Assembly (NCBI GenBank): GCA_944472155.2
Contig: OX235271.1
Span: 43,946,633-44,010,632, forward strand
Direction of reading: 5' to 3'
Source: Trichobilharzia szidati
Taxonomy: Eukaryota; Platyhelminthes; Trematoda; Strigeidida; Schistosomatidae
DNA: 64,000 bases
Shown here piece by piece: positions 1-11,263 of the stretch (position 1 is the stretch's first letter; each line of letters begins with the position of its first letter). The notes beneath the pieces were generated by a model. It was not told where the DNA came from. It ran no database searches and was given only the letters and a program-made list of their open reading frames with translations. Both the position numbers and the translations under genes were made by a program.

Positions 1-319
1 AAAATGAAAACTGAATTCACATAGAAATATGGTGGTTCTCCAGATCCTTCACAACTGATAATAGATGTATTGCTGATCTTCAGTTGATGAGTTGGTATCA
101 CATCTAGTCTAAACAATGAACAGAAAGTAATAAATTATAATTATTGCTATCATTAAGTTAAATTGTTAATACAATCAGAAAAGAAGAATGTTATGAAATA
201 AGACACTATAATGCCCAACGCGAATAAGAAGTATGGCGGATTACATATTACCAAAATGTCTAAGTTTTACAAACATATTAAAAAAACAGTTATTAACTTA
301 TCCAAGCACAATTTATCAG

Positions 320-985
320 TCTGTCTGTCTGTCTGGATTCAACATAGAACTTCGCACCGAAGTGCAGCAGTTCGAGTTGCCACCTTCCAAATAGCACACA
401 AAGGTAGACAAGAAAATGAGTGAAGAGTTTTGACTAGCATAAGAGTGAAACAGAATGAGTAATCGTAGAAAGGAATATGAAAGATTACAGAGACTGAATA
501 CATCTGCATAAGCCATTGACAACGATTATGAGCCATGTCACCTATTGTCTCCAGCCATCAATTCTTAGAGTCCCGAGGGCCCCAACCAGGAAGTCTACAT
601 CTCCCTACCTGACTCAGTTTAACTGTCAAGGATTTCATGGATTGATGAGGCCATGTTTTTGTTTGGCCACCACTCACTCTTTTCCAACCTGCACCTATAT
701 CAGCTGGTAATGCCCGTCGGGGGAGGCGATGGCTAGGCATGCGCAGCACGTGGCCTAGCCATCTCAATCTATGTAACTTTATAGCCTCGTTGATTGATTT
801 TCCCTCTTTGCCCAACACTCTACGCCTAACGTTAACATTACTTACCTTATTATACCACCTAACGTGAGAAAGAGATCGTAGACATCTATGATCAAAAACA
901 GTCAACCTTTTCATGTCTTCAACTCGTATTGGCCATGTTTCAGAGCCATAGAGAAGGACGAAGCGAACTGCTGAGCAGTAGCAAT
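320..985 (-). mobile_element. RTE-B LINE 3' fragment, copy 1
   Basis: The minus strand encodes the C-terminal part of an RTE-like reverse transcriptase polyprotein. It contains LLYGSETWPIRVEDMKRL, then a RWLGHVLRM block and a [19 protein letters not shown] block. The reading frame is open for about 144 codons and then enters a 3' UTR that ends TTGAATCC plus a CAGA tandem repeat at 323-338. It is 5'-truncated like most LINE copies. Confidence 0.8.
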
Positions 986-1749
986 CGTACAAAGCACTTT
1001 ACAAGTAGACTATCAATATACATCTATATTTACCAGTATAGTTGGGATGCCATGGCAGAAACATTTAACTTCCAACTAATAAGTCATATGTTCAAACAGT
1101 GCCTTAATGCATCCCCGCCTTCGAATATTTGCTACTAATAGATGGAAGAGAAGGTAGGATACACAACTTTCTTCAAATTTTGAAATAAATGCTTACCAAT
1201 ATAATCGCTAATATTACTGAGTTGTTTGATGACGACGCCTTATAATTCAGAATATTTAAAGGCGTTATTAATCGACTCTAGTTTTCCAACGAAAGCTAGG
1301 CTCATTAGGTCTCTATATTTATATAGACTTTTTGTGTTCATATCAGCATATTAGACGTACTAAGAACTCTTTTACTGAAGCTTTAAAATTAATCCGGAAA
1401 ATGATACCATTTGATACGTTCACCACCAATGAATGATTTAGGCCACATGGAATTCTTTCATTATGCACAAATTTGTAAAATGACACGAAAATATTTTTGG
1501 AAATATTGTCAGTTGAATGACAGTTATTTGAAGTTACTTAAAATCAACATAAAAAGAAATCAATCAATCCAAATCTATTAACAACTAGAACTACGTTCGT
1601 CTTGACTACTGTCAGGTGTTGAAATAAGTGTCAAACTGTTGTATTCATAAAAAGCTTTTTTTCACTGAATTGTTATATACTCAAGGACTGATATAATCTG
1701 GATGGTTTTTAACTGTACTCTAACCTGAAACAGAGGTGATGAAGATTCC

Positions 1750-2455
1750 TGGACAACACCACCAACAGCAACAACAACAGACAACAATCAGCATAAATGG
1801 AAGGAACCTGAAAGAAACAACCTCTTTTATCCACCTGGGAAGCATCGTTTCAACTACAGGCGGATGGAACTGACGAGGATATCAAAGCAAGAATCGGAAA
1901 AGCAAGACAAGCTTTCATTACTCTCAAGTCTGTGTGGAGGTCAACAGCACTCAGCATCAAAAATAAGATCTGGATTTTCAACTCTAATGTGAAGTCAGTG
2001 CTACTCACTATACACATCAGAGACTTGGCGCGTCATAAAGAGCATCTCAAACAAACTACAGACCTTCATTAACAGTTATCTTCGCTCAATACTCAAGATC
2101 AGATGACAGGCCAGAAAAGATCAGCAATAGAGATCTCTGGGAGCGAACCAATTAGGAAACAATTGTGAAACAAATATGCAGAAGGAAATGGAGATGGATT
2201 GGCTGGCCATACTCTTAGGAAACCATCAAGTGACATCACTAGACAAGCCATCGCTCGAGTGGAACTCGAAAGGGAAGCGGCCAGTTGGTCGTCCAAGGGT
2301 GACTTGGAGGTCATGTGAAGGGGAGATGAAAACTTGTGGGCAGACATGGAGTCAGGTGAAGACTCTAGCAGAGAACCGAAAGCAATGGAGACGCACGGCT
2401 GAAGCCATATGTTCCTCTAAGAATTAAAGGAAACAATAATAATAATAATAACCTG
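1750..2455 (+). mobile_element. RTE-A LINE 3' fragment, copy 1
   Basis: This is a plus-strand RTE-like C-terminal region with several frame breaks. It shows a TYLGS-like start (1830s), LKSVWRST, then a tail domain with KRPVGRPRVTWR and TWSQVKTLAENRKQWRRT ending near AEAICSSKN. The 3' end carries an AATAATAATAA run, the typical short A/T repeat tail of this family. Confidence 0.8.
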
Positions 2456-2945
2456 AAAGTCCTCCTATGCAAGAAAGATTGTTAGAATAGCGATTAGACT
2501 AAAAGCGGTTACCGGTATTGCGTAAGAACTTTTTTACACTATGCTCGGCGTCTGTGAGCAAAGTTGTACTGCTGGGGAACAGGGATTTAACAGCCGCAGT
2601 TTCCTTTAGATGACCAGCATGCCAGCTATGTTGTCCCTCCACTCCGGAGAGAGGGGGTTAGAAAAGGTCGACCCCAAGAATTTCACATTCCGACTTACCC
2701 TACGGTGGTCCATAGCCGGCGGTAAGTTACTAGTACGGAACCAAACCGAAATAGCTAATTCAGACAGGCCATGTGTGACCGGCCTCTGCGGTCACGCAAC
2801 ACTAATTCTCTTTCTGTTTCAGGTACCTCAAGAAAAAATCAACTTCCACGGTGTGAGCACCCTTATCATCTTGCTTCCCTACTCCAGCCTGTATAAGCTA
2901 GCTCACTGGATGACGCTGAACCAATACTTTCTGCTCATTTTTTAA
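2456..2945 (+). repeat. Interspersed repeat shared with 25010-25400
   Basis: Blocks such as GACTAAAAGCGGTTACC, GGCCATGTGTGACCGGCCTC, GCGGTCACGCAAC and CAACTTCCACGGTGTG recur in the same order near 25,130-25,390. They probably belong to the 5' region of a LINE. No gene is evident, and the 111-codon open frame here looks fortuitous. Confidence 0.5.
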
Positions 2946-3599
2946 AAATAAAATAATATAATTTACGTGGAAAATACACTATATAAATTTAAAAATAACT
3001 AATGTTCTTCGATTGAAACTGCGGGTATCATGTTTTGCAAAACTCAGTAATGCTTAGAAATTGTTTATTTTTAGAGCCCTGATTTGTTATCGTGAACGTT
3101 TCATCACAGGGCTGAGTAAAATCTTCACAGTCAACTTCATTAAGAGGACTTCTGTCACTGTATAGATTCATCGATAAGATCTAAATTATTCGAAGCATGC
3201 GTCTTAACTTTAGCAAATACCAGATGTAAGGTGATGATAGCTTAGGATAAGTTTCATGAAAGATGCTGAGTTAAATAATTAAAAGTGAAGTGATTGAATG
3301 CTTCAGTTAATTAACTTGTCTGCAGAGTCACAAAATTTCAAGTAAGATACTTGTCAACGAAATATCTACATTAACAGAGAGAGACTTAACCTGACTTCAA
3401 CCAAGTTAAATTACATATGGGAATTGTAAATTGTTTAATTATTTCATCAGCATTTACCAATTCACATGCACTTGCGACAGCAGATCCCTCAGTCTTCGTA
3501 TGAGAAGTAAGACTGTTAGCTAGTGCGATCGCTAGGTTCCTGGTTAACACAGAAGATGCAGTTGAAATCAGTCAGGCTAAAATAATCAACACACAGAAA

Positions 3600-3838
3600 A
3601 CCTTGGTCGCTTCTCAAGTAGTGGTTTTGTAGGGATTTTTTGTTTGATTGGTTGGAAGATTTCATCATCAGCTGACATCAGTTAGAGAACCATTGGAAAA
3701 CCGCCAGGGAGTAATAAACAGCTGTTTTGCCCTGGTTCGAAACTCTACATCAGTACGCACCCATCGGGGTTCGAACCCAGGACCTTCTGGTTACAAGGAG
3801 AGCTCGTAGACCATTAAGCCACCGGGACCCAATCCAAT
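3600..3838 (-). mobile_element. Hammerhead SINE (Sm-alpha type), copy 1
   Basis: On the minus strand it begins with a tRNA-like head, with box A near GGTGGCTTAATGGTC and box B GGGTTCGAACCCC. It continues through the ribozyme region (3711-3758) and ends in the shared tail (GATGAAATC..., AATCCCTACAAA). The ribozyme core is decayed here: the CTGANGA element is disrupted, GAAA has become AAAA and the cleavage triplet has become GTT. Confidence 0.78.
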
Positions 3839-4334
3839 GGTCCATGAATTTCAACTTCGTTTTGCAGAAGCCATTGCTGTCAAACGATTATAACTTAACC
3901 TCGGTATACAGAAACGTAGTCGAGTTAACCTCGTACTATACCGGTAACTAGATCTGTTTATACCTTCAGTTGCTTTTTAAATAAAGCTGTAGTCTGACAT
4001 GCGTAGCGCATGGCATCGTCATTTAAACCAATGACGATCCCCAACTTTATTGGTCGATCCATTTCCATTGTCTAAAACGCTTTACCTAACAAAATTGTTT
4101 TATTTAACATAAGAGATAAACAAAGGTATTTATAATCAAAGGTAAATTTCTGCATCTTATGTCCTAAATAGCCATGTCTCACAGATATAAAGTAGTAAGG
4201 AACGAACTAAAGCGTAGTAGACGCATCTGAAGATCACGTTGGTGCTAAAAATGACAAAAGTTGATCAGCGCCAAACACGACTTCATATCTGTTATGATAC
4301 TTTGTGAGCAAGCAGTTTATCACGGTCGAAGGTG

Positions 4335-5399
4335 CCATCACTACTTTACTTTACTTTACTTCGGCTATCTCCTACGGGAGGATGAGCCGGCTTCATGAAC
4401 ATCTCGAATAAGAGAGTTCATGAAGTTTCATGGGAATTTGGTACGAGTGATGTCCCCAGAATCGCTCGGCCTTTTGTTTTGTGATGAGAGCAAGCTGCTA
4501 GCCAATTGGTAGACATTGATCTACGCTGATTGGTAGAAATTAATCTCGGCTGATTCAACAACCAATCACAGCTGACCTTGACGTGGACAAATATGATTCG
4601 CAGACAAGTGGCTCGCATTTCCGAAAAACATCGAAAACGAGAAAGCAGAAGACTGCGTTTGTGTGCAAACAACCAATCAGAAGACCGCCTTCTTTCTGCG
4701 GGCAGAAGCCTATTAATGTACGTAAAATACATATAAATACCTGTTGGTTTTCGTAATAAAACTGATCTGTTGCCTGGCCCTTGTCTTCTGTTGTTACACC
4801 ATCACTACTTTACTTTACTTCGGCTATCTCCTACGGGAGGATGAGCCGGCTTCATGAACATCTCGAATAAGAGAGTTCATGAAGTTTCATGGGAATTTGG
4901 TACGAGTGATGTCCCCAGAATCGCTCGGCCTTTTGTTTGAGAGTGCAGCTCTAGCCTTTACACAACCAAGTGTGACCTACAAGGCAGTAGGAGTGGAGTA
5001 GGGAGTCCACTATCAATTGTCAGCCGGTGACCGGAGTTCGGTTCATACGCCTTTTTGAATGGGGCCAGACATCCAGGACATACAACAAGCCCTTGTCCAT
5101 ACGTCTGCCGGTGAGCTCCAGTGAGCTTCATACGTCAGTCGTTGGAGGTTTGGAATCAGGGTTTAGCCATCTCCCCTAGACTGTCATCCAGTGAAGAGCG
5201 CCGGGCATCCGCTTCCGCCCTCTCACTTTGGTGAAAAACACCTCCGCCACGTGAAGGCAGTGAGTAGGACTTCCTCAGGAGAGGCTATGTAAGACGCCCG
5301 GTCATATGGGAGCATTTCAAGAGGTGTGCGGACGGGTGGCCAACCCGCAGCGCAAGGCACCCACCCCCGACCATCCTGAGGCTTTGGAGGTGCCATCAC
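4335..5399 (+). repeat. Interspersed repeat with an 11-bp flanking duplication, interrupted by an LTR
   Basis: A GC-richer element starts with repeated ACTTT units and TTCGGCTATCTCCTACGGG and contains a perfect 10-bp inverted repeat (CTTCATGAAC...GTTCATGAAG). It ends near 5388. GGTGCCATCAC occurs at 4331-4341 and again at 5389-5399, consistent with a target-site duplication. Its first ~145 bp occur twice (4335-4479 and 4799-4938) around an LTR. The family is not identified, and no long reading frame is seen. Confidence 0.55.
4480..4798 (+). mobile_element. Solo LTR, family L, copy 1
   Basis: A 319-bp segment starts TGTGATGAGAGC and ends TTGTTACA, with AATAAA 43 bases before its end. The same 5' and 3' termini occur, reverse-complemented, at 49920-50223 and in the split copy at 46413-47793. 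TG...CA ends, length and polyadenylation signal fit an LTR of a gypsy-type element (Boudicca of schistosomes has LTRs of about this size). No internal coding region is attached. Confidence 0.65.
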
Positions 5400-6159
5400 A
5401 ACTATGTATAACTATAGAAATCAGGTAACCTTAACCATGTCAAGATTTTGATGAATTATTTGTATTTAGCAGATTTCAGATACACACGTTTATTAAAATT
5501 CAGCAATTAATGTCATGGACTTGAATATACGACTGTGTAGGCGGTTAGTTTTTATCAACTTCCTATATAATATAGAAGTTGGTTTGTTCTCCAGGTGATC
5601 AAAATGAGAGAAAAATTACTTTTGAGTGACTTCAGAGCCCAGGAGAAAATTGCCCGGATTGTTTATTATTAGTATGCTCAAATTATACGAAGAAGCTTGT
5701 AGAGTTTTATCTGTACAATCCCATTTAGGAGGGTTACGGTCGGCTGGAGAATAATTCGCTATAAATCATTTCGTATGCCCACTTTTCCTGATTCCTGTTC
5801 CTCTCTGTGGGGAAACAGCATCATTTCACCTGTGACCAACCGAGGAAAACATTTTACTCCCACCGCCATTTCGTTCCATGAGTTTCGAGTGGCTTCAACT
5901 TCAAATCCCCCATCACAGTGTAGGCAACCTAAACTATGAAGATATATGCTTTCAGTTTTACTCTTACTTATCCTTCCAACTTCATTAGCATGGTTAAAGC
6001 CAGTACAGGTTGTCCGGCTATCTTACTGTGCAAGGTAACTTTAAGGTATAGATTGCTGTGATCGAAAAACCATCGTGATAAAATTGAATATATGATCAAT
6101 AATTTGAAATAAACAAAAAACAAACAGAAACAATTATAGTTTCTCTATTCATCACTCAC

Positions 6160-6370
6160 TTTTTAAGTTGTGCAGAATTCTTCATAACATCAGAATCTAT
6201 AGCTATTGCGATAGGATGAACAGGTGGATCTCTTTTCACTTGAAAACAATAACGTTTAATTAAACCAATTGAATTTAAGTATCTGTAAGCACCAGCTAAC
6301 AATAATTCAGGGAATAAATTGAAGCGTTCAATAGCATTAAGCTTTGAACAATTAACATCTTGATCATTAT
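6160..6370 (-). CDS. DPY19-like C-mannosyltransferase, exon 3
   Basis: The exon is 211 nt and encodes KLNAIERFNLFPELLLAGAY, the counterpart of the DPY19 RFNLYPEVVL block that precedes a membrane helix, followed by GLIKRYCFQVKRDPP. It begins in phase 1 after a 40-nt intron (GTAATT...TACTAG, 6371-6410) and ends in phase 2 before GTGAGT. If the donor were not used, a TGA would follow at once. The rest of the gene (about 500 codons in the family) must lie to the left of the window. I found no further exon between 1 and 6159. Confidence 0.82.
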
Positions 6371-6410
6371 CTAGTATAAATTTATAAGGAACACATAATG
6401 CACAAATTAC

Positions 6411-6507
6411 CTGTGTTACCGGTCAAATTTAAACAAGGCGGATATTCTGTTCTACTATCAGTAAGCAGTGAATTGAATGCATCCATATAAGTCGGTGCTA
6501 AAATCAT
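6411..6507 (-). CDS. DPY19-like C-mannosyltransferase, exon 2
   Basis: The exon is 97 nt with acceptor TTTGCTCAG and donor ACAG then GTAATT. It encodes MILAPTYMDAFNSLL followed by DSRTEYP, matching the conserved DPY19 stretch after YYSYFK (APSFxxGL...DNRTEYP). It starts in phase 0 and ends in phase 1, both consistent with its neighbours. It is separated from exon 1 by a 4.4-kb intron full of retroelement fragments and from exon 3 by only 40 nt. Confidence 0.83.
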
Positions 6508-6882
6508 CTGAGCAAAATATTTTGCAGAAAAGAGGAACAAATAATAATAATAAGTAAGTAAATAATAATAAACCACCTAGGTAGTAATTATCTTTTACTC
6601 AATAATTCATTGAAATTATGAAAAAACTATGTAGATGAAAGGGGTATGACTTTAAGCATAGGTGTTGTATTTCAGTAGGCTACTACTACTCAGTAAGTGG
6701 CAATTATGTCCTATGTACAATCATTGATATCAGAATGCGTGTAAAAAATAACAAAAACAAAAAATTTCATCATGATACTAGAAACAATATGCCACCACCA
6801 ATAATCACTTATGAAAGTGCTAATTAAAAACAATGAAAATACAAGAGAATAATAATACAGATGCTTTAATTTCAATATATGA

Positions 6883-7640
6883 CTGACTCACTCACTCACT
6901 GGTTTCAACATAGAACTTTGCACCGATGTGCAACAGTTCGATTCGCCACACTTCACTTAGCACACAAAGCACGAGAAGAAAGTAAAAAGAAATGCAAAAC
7001 AGAGACAGAGATATGAGGCAAAAATAATAGTAATATCGATGGACCATATAGTTTTATTGGATATGATAAGTTACAAGGATTGGATGCATCTGCGTCATCA
7101 TTGAGAATGATTTTGAGCCATATCACCAATTGTCTCCAGCCGACATTGGTTCTTACTATCCCGAGGACCTCAACCAAACAGCCAGTCTACACCTCCCTCC
7201 CTCCCTAGCTTAAACTAACTGTTGGGGATTTCATTGACTGGTGAAGCCATGTTTTTGTTTGACCACCACTAGCTCTTTCCCAACCTGATCTCTCCTATGT
7301 CAGCGAACATTGCCCATCGTCCAGGAAGGCGATCGATGGTTAGGCATGCATGCGTAACACATGTCCTAGCCATCTCAGTTGGTGTGGCTTCACAACCTCG
7401 TGGATTTGTTTCCCCTCCCACCTAACTAGCACTTGATCGATACCTCAGCTCAATATTGCTCACCCTACTATACTACTTCACACGGGAGATAGAACGCAGG
7501 CACCTATGATCAAAGAAAGCCAGCTAGTCTTTTCATGTCTTCCACTCTCAATGGCCAGATCTCACAGTCATAAAGGAGGATGGAGCGGACTGCTGAGCAG
7601 TACACACGCCCTTTGGTGGATAGCCGGACACCACGTCTAC
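6883..7640 (-). mobile_element. RTE-B LINE 3' fragment, copy 2 (decayed)
   Basis: The minus strand retains recognisable RTE-B blocks (end of the coding region near 7200-7600 and a 3' UTR ending TTGAAACCAGTGAGTGAGTG). Frame breaks are frequent. It lies in intron 1 of the DPY19-like gene. Confidence 0.7.
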
Positions 7641-7829
7641 GTCAATATGTGGCACAATGAAACTGCATACAGAAGGGTATCCGATAAAACCGATTGTAGA
7701 TTTTAGAAACACATCAATGTATACGCTGTCAAGATTTATTGTAACAATACTAAGACCAACAAGAGACAATTCAAAAGCTAGAATAGTAGATTCTCATTTG
7801 AATTAGCGAGACGACTAAAAAGCCATTAA

Positions 7830-8345
7830 AATAGACGGAGAGGAAATTACTAGTCAAGTTTGATGTTTACAGTCTCTATAATAAAATAGCCATTCAAAAT
7901 GCCATGGTTGCACGGAAAACAAGACTAAATGAAGTTGATGGCCTAAAAGACAGGACACAACTATCCGTAGAAGAGATAATAAAAAGGGATTGAATTCCGT
8001 CTAACGACAACAACATACATTTGAAGAGAAAATATACCAACAAATGAAAGAATAGCCTTGAGATCACCCATCTCACCAATAATAGCTGACATATTCATGG
8101 ATTTTTGGAAAGAGAGTGCACTTAAACCATTCATGTCATCAACAAAATGTTTGGTGGAGATGCGTAGGTGACACGTTAGTAATAATGAAAAAGAATAATA
8201 TTGAGAAATTCTTCTCAGAAATAAAGTCATGTTGACTCAATATAATTCACCATGGAAATCGAGAATGGAATCGCGAAATCACCTATGTTAGACTGCAAAG
8301 TACAAAGAGTAACAGATGGCAGCATAAAAACAATGATGCTCTCGA
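7830..8345 (+). mobile_element. Penelope-like reverse transcriptase fragment (plus)
   Basis: Translated with frame changes, the plus strand gives FDVYSLYNKIAIQ, LKDRTQLSVEEIIK, then SPISPIIADIFMDFW and a TLVIMKKN.IEKFF segment. These are typical of the palm of Penelope-like elements. The catalytic YVDD equivalent reads CVGD, so the copy is dead. It ends tail-to-tail with the minus-strand copy at 8395-8790. Confidence 0.75.
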
Positions 8346-8394
8346 TAATCTTAGATGTAGGACTTCATTAGCCACGTCCCCATTAAATTGTAAT

Positions 8395-8790
8395 TTTAGG
8401 AATAGTTGTTCCATTTTAACTGTTGTCAGTTTCTCTTTATTACACCTGGCGTTCATGTGTCTCCTTACAAATCTACTAGGATAATCTATTTGGACCAGAG
8501 TATTTTGGATTCATCCTAATTCATTTTCTAGGGAGTCATCTGAACAGATCCTTTTTAATCTATTCGTGAAGCATCTAACCAAAATGATTTTGTATCGGAT
8601 TGGTACAAAACTGAGGAAATGTGTATATTGTCCCACAGATGTGGGTTTTGTATAGACATCTCTCTTGAGTGAATCATCCTCTTTTCTGCTCAATTGGATA
8701 TCAAGGAGGTGTAGTCTACCATCATGTTCTTCTTCACAAGTGAATCTATATGCATTAAGGTTATGCCGAATACATGAAATAAGGGTAACT
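8395..8790 (-). mobile_element. Penelope-like fragment after the palm (minus)
   Basis: The minus strand reads LNAYRFTCEEEHDGRLHLLD, then VYTKPTSVGQYTHFLSFVPI and RYKIILVRCFTNRLKRICS, followed after a stop by YPSRFVRRHMN. This is the segment between the reverse transcriptase palm and the GIY-YIG domain of Penelope-like elements. It faces the plus-strand fragment at 7830-8345. Confidence 0.8.
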
Positions 8791-8894
8791 CAGTACAACT
8801 GTCAACAACCTGGAATACAATTTTGGATATACAAAAATGAACTACGTAATATGACCACAAGTAATGTGTGAATAAAAAAACAAATGGTATAATC

Positions 8895-8975
8895 ACGGGT
8901 AGTAATTTTGGTCGAAATATCACCAAAACAAAAAACTTATTGTGTGTGAACTATTGAAATACAATCTTTAATTCT
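8895..8975 (+). repeat. Short repeat shared with 59466-59545
   Basis: The block GTAATTTTGGTCGAAATATC...ACAAAA...CTTATTGTGTGTGAACTATT recurs near 59,475 with a few changes. The position beside Penelope-like sequence suggests a Penelope-like terminal region. This is an inference. Confidence 0.45.
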
Positions 8976-10555
8976 TAGCACTAAGAAAAACCAAGTTGGC
9001 ACTATTCGCCATAGCAAACATCTATGGCTTATAAAATACAACAGTAGATAAACCATTAAAACACTCTTGGGTAAACTCACTTTTAAGTAGTCTAGAAAGG
9101 ATTTCGTGTTAAAGTACTTGATACTAAGGATACAGCATACTTTATACTACACTATCGTAAATTTCTTTTGACACAACTCTAACCACAAATGAATTATTGC
9201 TATTATATCAGGAAAAAAGTTAGTGAAGTCTGTTTACGACAGTACAGTATGTCAATACCATAAAATAATAAGCAGGTGAAGACTATGCTAATTGACTCAA
9301 CCACCTGACCTACAACCGATTAACGTCGAGTTCAAACACTTGAGAAACAGAATTGTGTAACAATCTTTTACATACCGCGTATGGTTCATAGCTATTTACA
9401 CGGCGTAATCGAAATGAATTACTTTTGATTGCAATTTATTACATTATAATGCCATACTGTTGTGTGGTTCTATTGTATTCCAGAAGCAATTTATGAGCTC
9501 AAACTGTCACAAAGTGATTAACAATCTAGTAACCAAATATTATTTAACTCTATTGACTTTACCCCCACTCTGCTGTGTGACTTTTTCGCTGTATGCATAA
9601 CAATAACTGAGTATTTCTTTAGGCTATCTGGATAAGTTATGATTCTGTAAATCCAGAAGTACATATATATATATATATATATATGCATATATATACACTG
9701 ATAATTCCGTCACAATACATGGTTACCACAGAAACTTCAGTACAACTGCCCAGTCCAGTATATACCTAACAATATATTTTGATTATACTTCTTTACTGCT
9801 CCCCCTTAATCTTTCCTACGCTACTTAACAAAGGCTGCGAAGGACACTAAAAGCCGTCAGTAGGGTGATTGGGGTGTTGCTAAACCAACTCGTTAATACT
9901 ATTGTAGATAGAAATATGGACTCTTGCAAGAAATTAGCAAATATTATCTTATCACACTCTGAGCATCCTCTCTACACACAACTCTCTCCTTGCATCTACC
10001 TCATCAGGTAGAACTAAAAGCAACTATAGAAGACTGTATACTCGGACGACTAAGTACAAACACTCTACAATACCTTATCTAGCACATATATTATATGATT
10101 GCCAAATTACTGCGGAACTCTTAGTAAACGGCTCCATTTTTTTTCATTATTACATTGTTGTTAATTTTTTCATTGAATTTTCATTTTATATTCACTCATT
10201 TATTTTACAATATTATCAGTGTAAATGCCGTTTTAATTATTACCCGTGTAATGAGAAAGTTAGATGCAATACTGCACTACATGCTGAAAATTCCATATTT
10301 GTACTAAAAGTACTGTTTGGAATAAAGCCATTATTATATATCATTTGAGTTATTTCGCTTAGATAAGTAAAATATATGACAAAACTAAAAATAGGAGTCC
10401 ACCTACTTGACTATCGAAGTTTAGAGAATTGATTTTACACACATTCCAAAGTTGAAGAAAGTGCCATTTTTTCATTTATATGACAGAACATTATGCAGTT
10501 AGTGACAATTTGAAAAATACTAAGATCAAATATTTATTTTAATAATGTGGAGTAA
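8976..10555. other. DPY19-like intron 1 sequence, mostly featureless
   Basis: No exon or coding element is visible. It contains an AT dinucleotide repeat (9661-9700) and a piece at 10279-10340 (CATGCTGAAAATTCCATATTTG...) that resembles the 3' end of the SINE at 20651-20842. Confidence 0.5.
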
Positions 10556-10560
10556 TGACT

Positions 10561-10795
10561 GTGTCGGTGGCATAGTGGTAGAATGCTAGCCAATCACGCA
10601 GGTGGTTTGGGGTTCAATCCCTGACCGACACGCTCCTTTACCTCGCTAAGCCAGTAATATGACCGGTAAACAGGTTGGGCACGAGACTAGCAACCCTATC
10701 CCGTAAAAATAAACACCACCGCTACCGAAACTTCAAAGCTCTAAATTGAAGCCCTATGTTCCACTTGGAATGTAAAGGAATAGGAAAAAAATGAC
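10561..10795 (+). mobile_element. tRNA-headed SINE with RTE-A 3' end
   Basis: The head (10561-10631) has a perfect 7-bp acceptor stem (GTGTCGG/CCGACAC), a 4-bp D stem, box A (TGGCATAGTGG) and box B (GGTTCAATCCC). The anticodon arm does not fold well, so it is not a working tRNA. The 3' end (10748-10795) matches the RTE-A terminus: GAAGCCCTATGTTCCACTTGG and an A-rich tail, as at 42640-42660. That is the layout of a SINE moved by an RTE element. Confidence 0.72.
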
Positions 10796-10878
10796 TGAAC
10801 TCATTCCATAGGATACTACATTCAAAAGTAAGTAAATAGATTTCCGAATACCCAAATATAAAAAATTACTGACTTTAC

Positions 10879-11163
10879 CTGTTTAAAATAAGAATAATAA
10901 AACCCCATTTCAGTTCTGAATGTCAGTTCACGTTCCATATTGGATAAATGCGAGAAAAAAAGATCATTTTCATGGAGATTTGAAACATGAAACCAATGTA
11001 AGTAGCAAGCAGTTACTGCTATACAAAATACAATGAAACGAAGGATTAATCTCGACCAGTAGAAATTCTTCTCATTTGCCGCGGTCTTCAACCTTTTGAC
11101 TGATGCATTTGTTTGCGCTACTAAATGATTAGATTTGCGACTTTTTGTTCCAGAGTAAGACAT
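10879..11163 (-). CDS. DPY19-like C-mannosyltransferase, exon 1
   Basis: The exon is 95 codons from the ATG at 11163. An acceptor-like TTATTTTTCAG lies 8 bases upstream, so the message may have a 5' intron or be spliced-leader trans-spliced. After a basic N-terminus comes a first membrane helix (LILRFIVFCIAVTACYLHW). It is followed by the DPY19 signature HENDLFFSHLS...ERELTFRTEMG...YYSYFKQ. DPY19 proteins are ER multipass enzymes that transfer mannose from dolichol-phosphate-mannose to the first Trp of WxxW motifs, for example in thrombospondin repeats. The Glu of the END motif sits in the region of the reported catalytic site. The exon ends in phase 0 before GTAAAG. Confidence 0.85.
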
Positions 11164-11263
11164 TCGAGTACCTGAAAAATAATAGTCCTTGATGAATAAA
11201 TATGGATTATGAATATTATCCCTATTGTTATTCAGTGTTTTTGAGAAGTTATTAGAGGCCAAT

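Noticed and set aside
1000..1745. Missing DPY19-like exons left of 6160
   Set aside because: No minus-strand open segment with splice sites and DPY19 motifs could be found between 1 and 6159; the remaining exons probably lie outside.
9661..9700. AT repeat as an origin or promoter
   Set aside because: AT microsatellites recur at several places (32,384; 49,511; 52,255) with no other signal.
10561..10631. Functional tRNA gene
   Set aside because: Acceptor and D stems pair, but the anticodon arm does not form and the sequence continues into a SINE body with an RTE-A tail.
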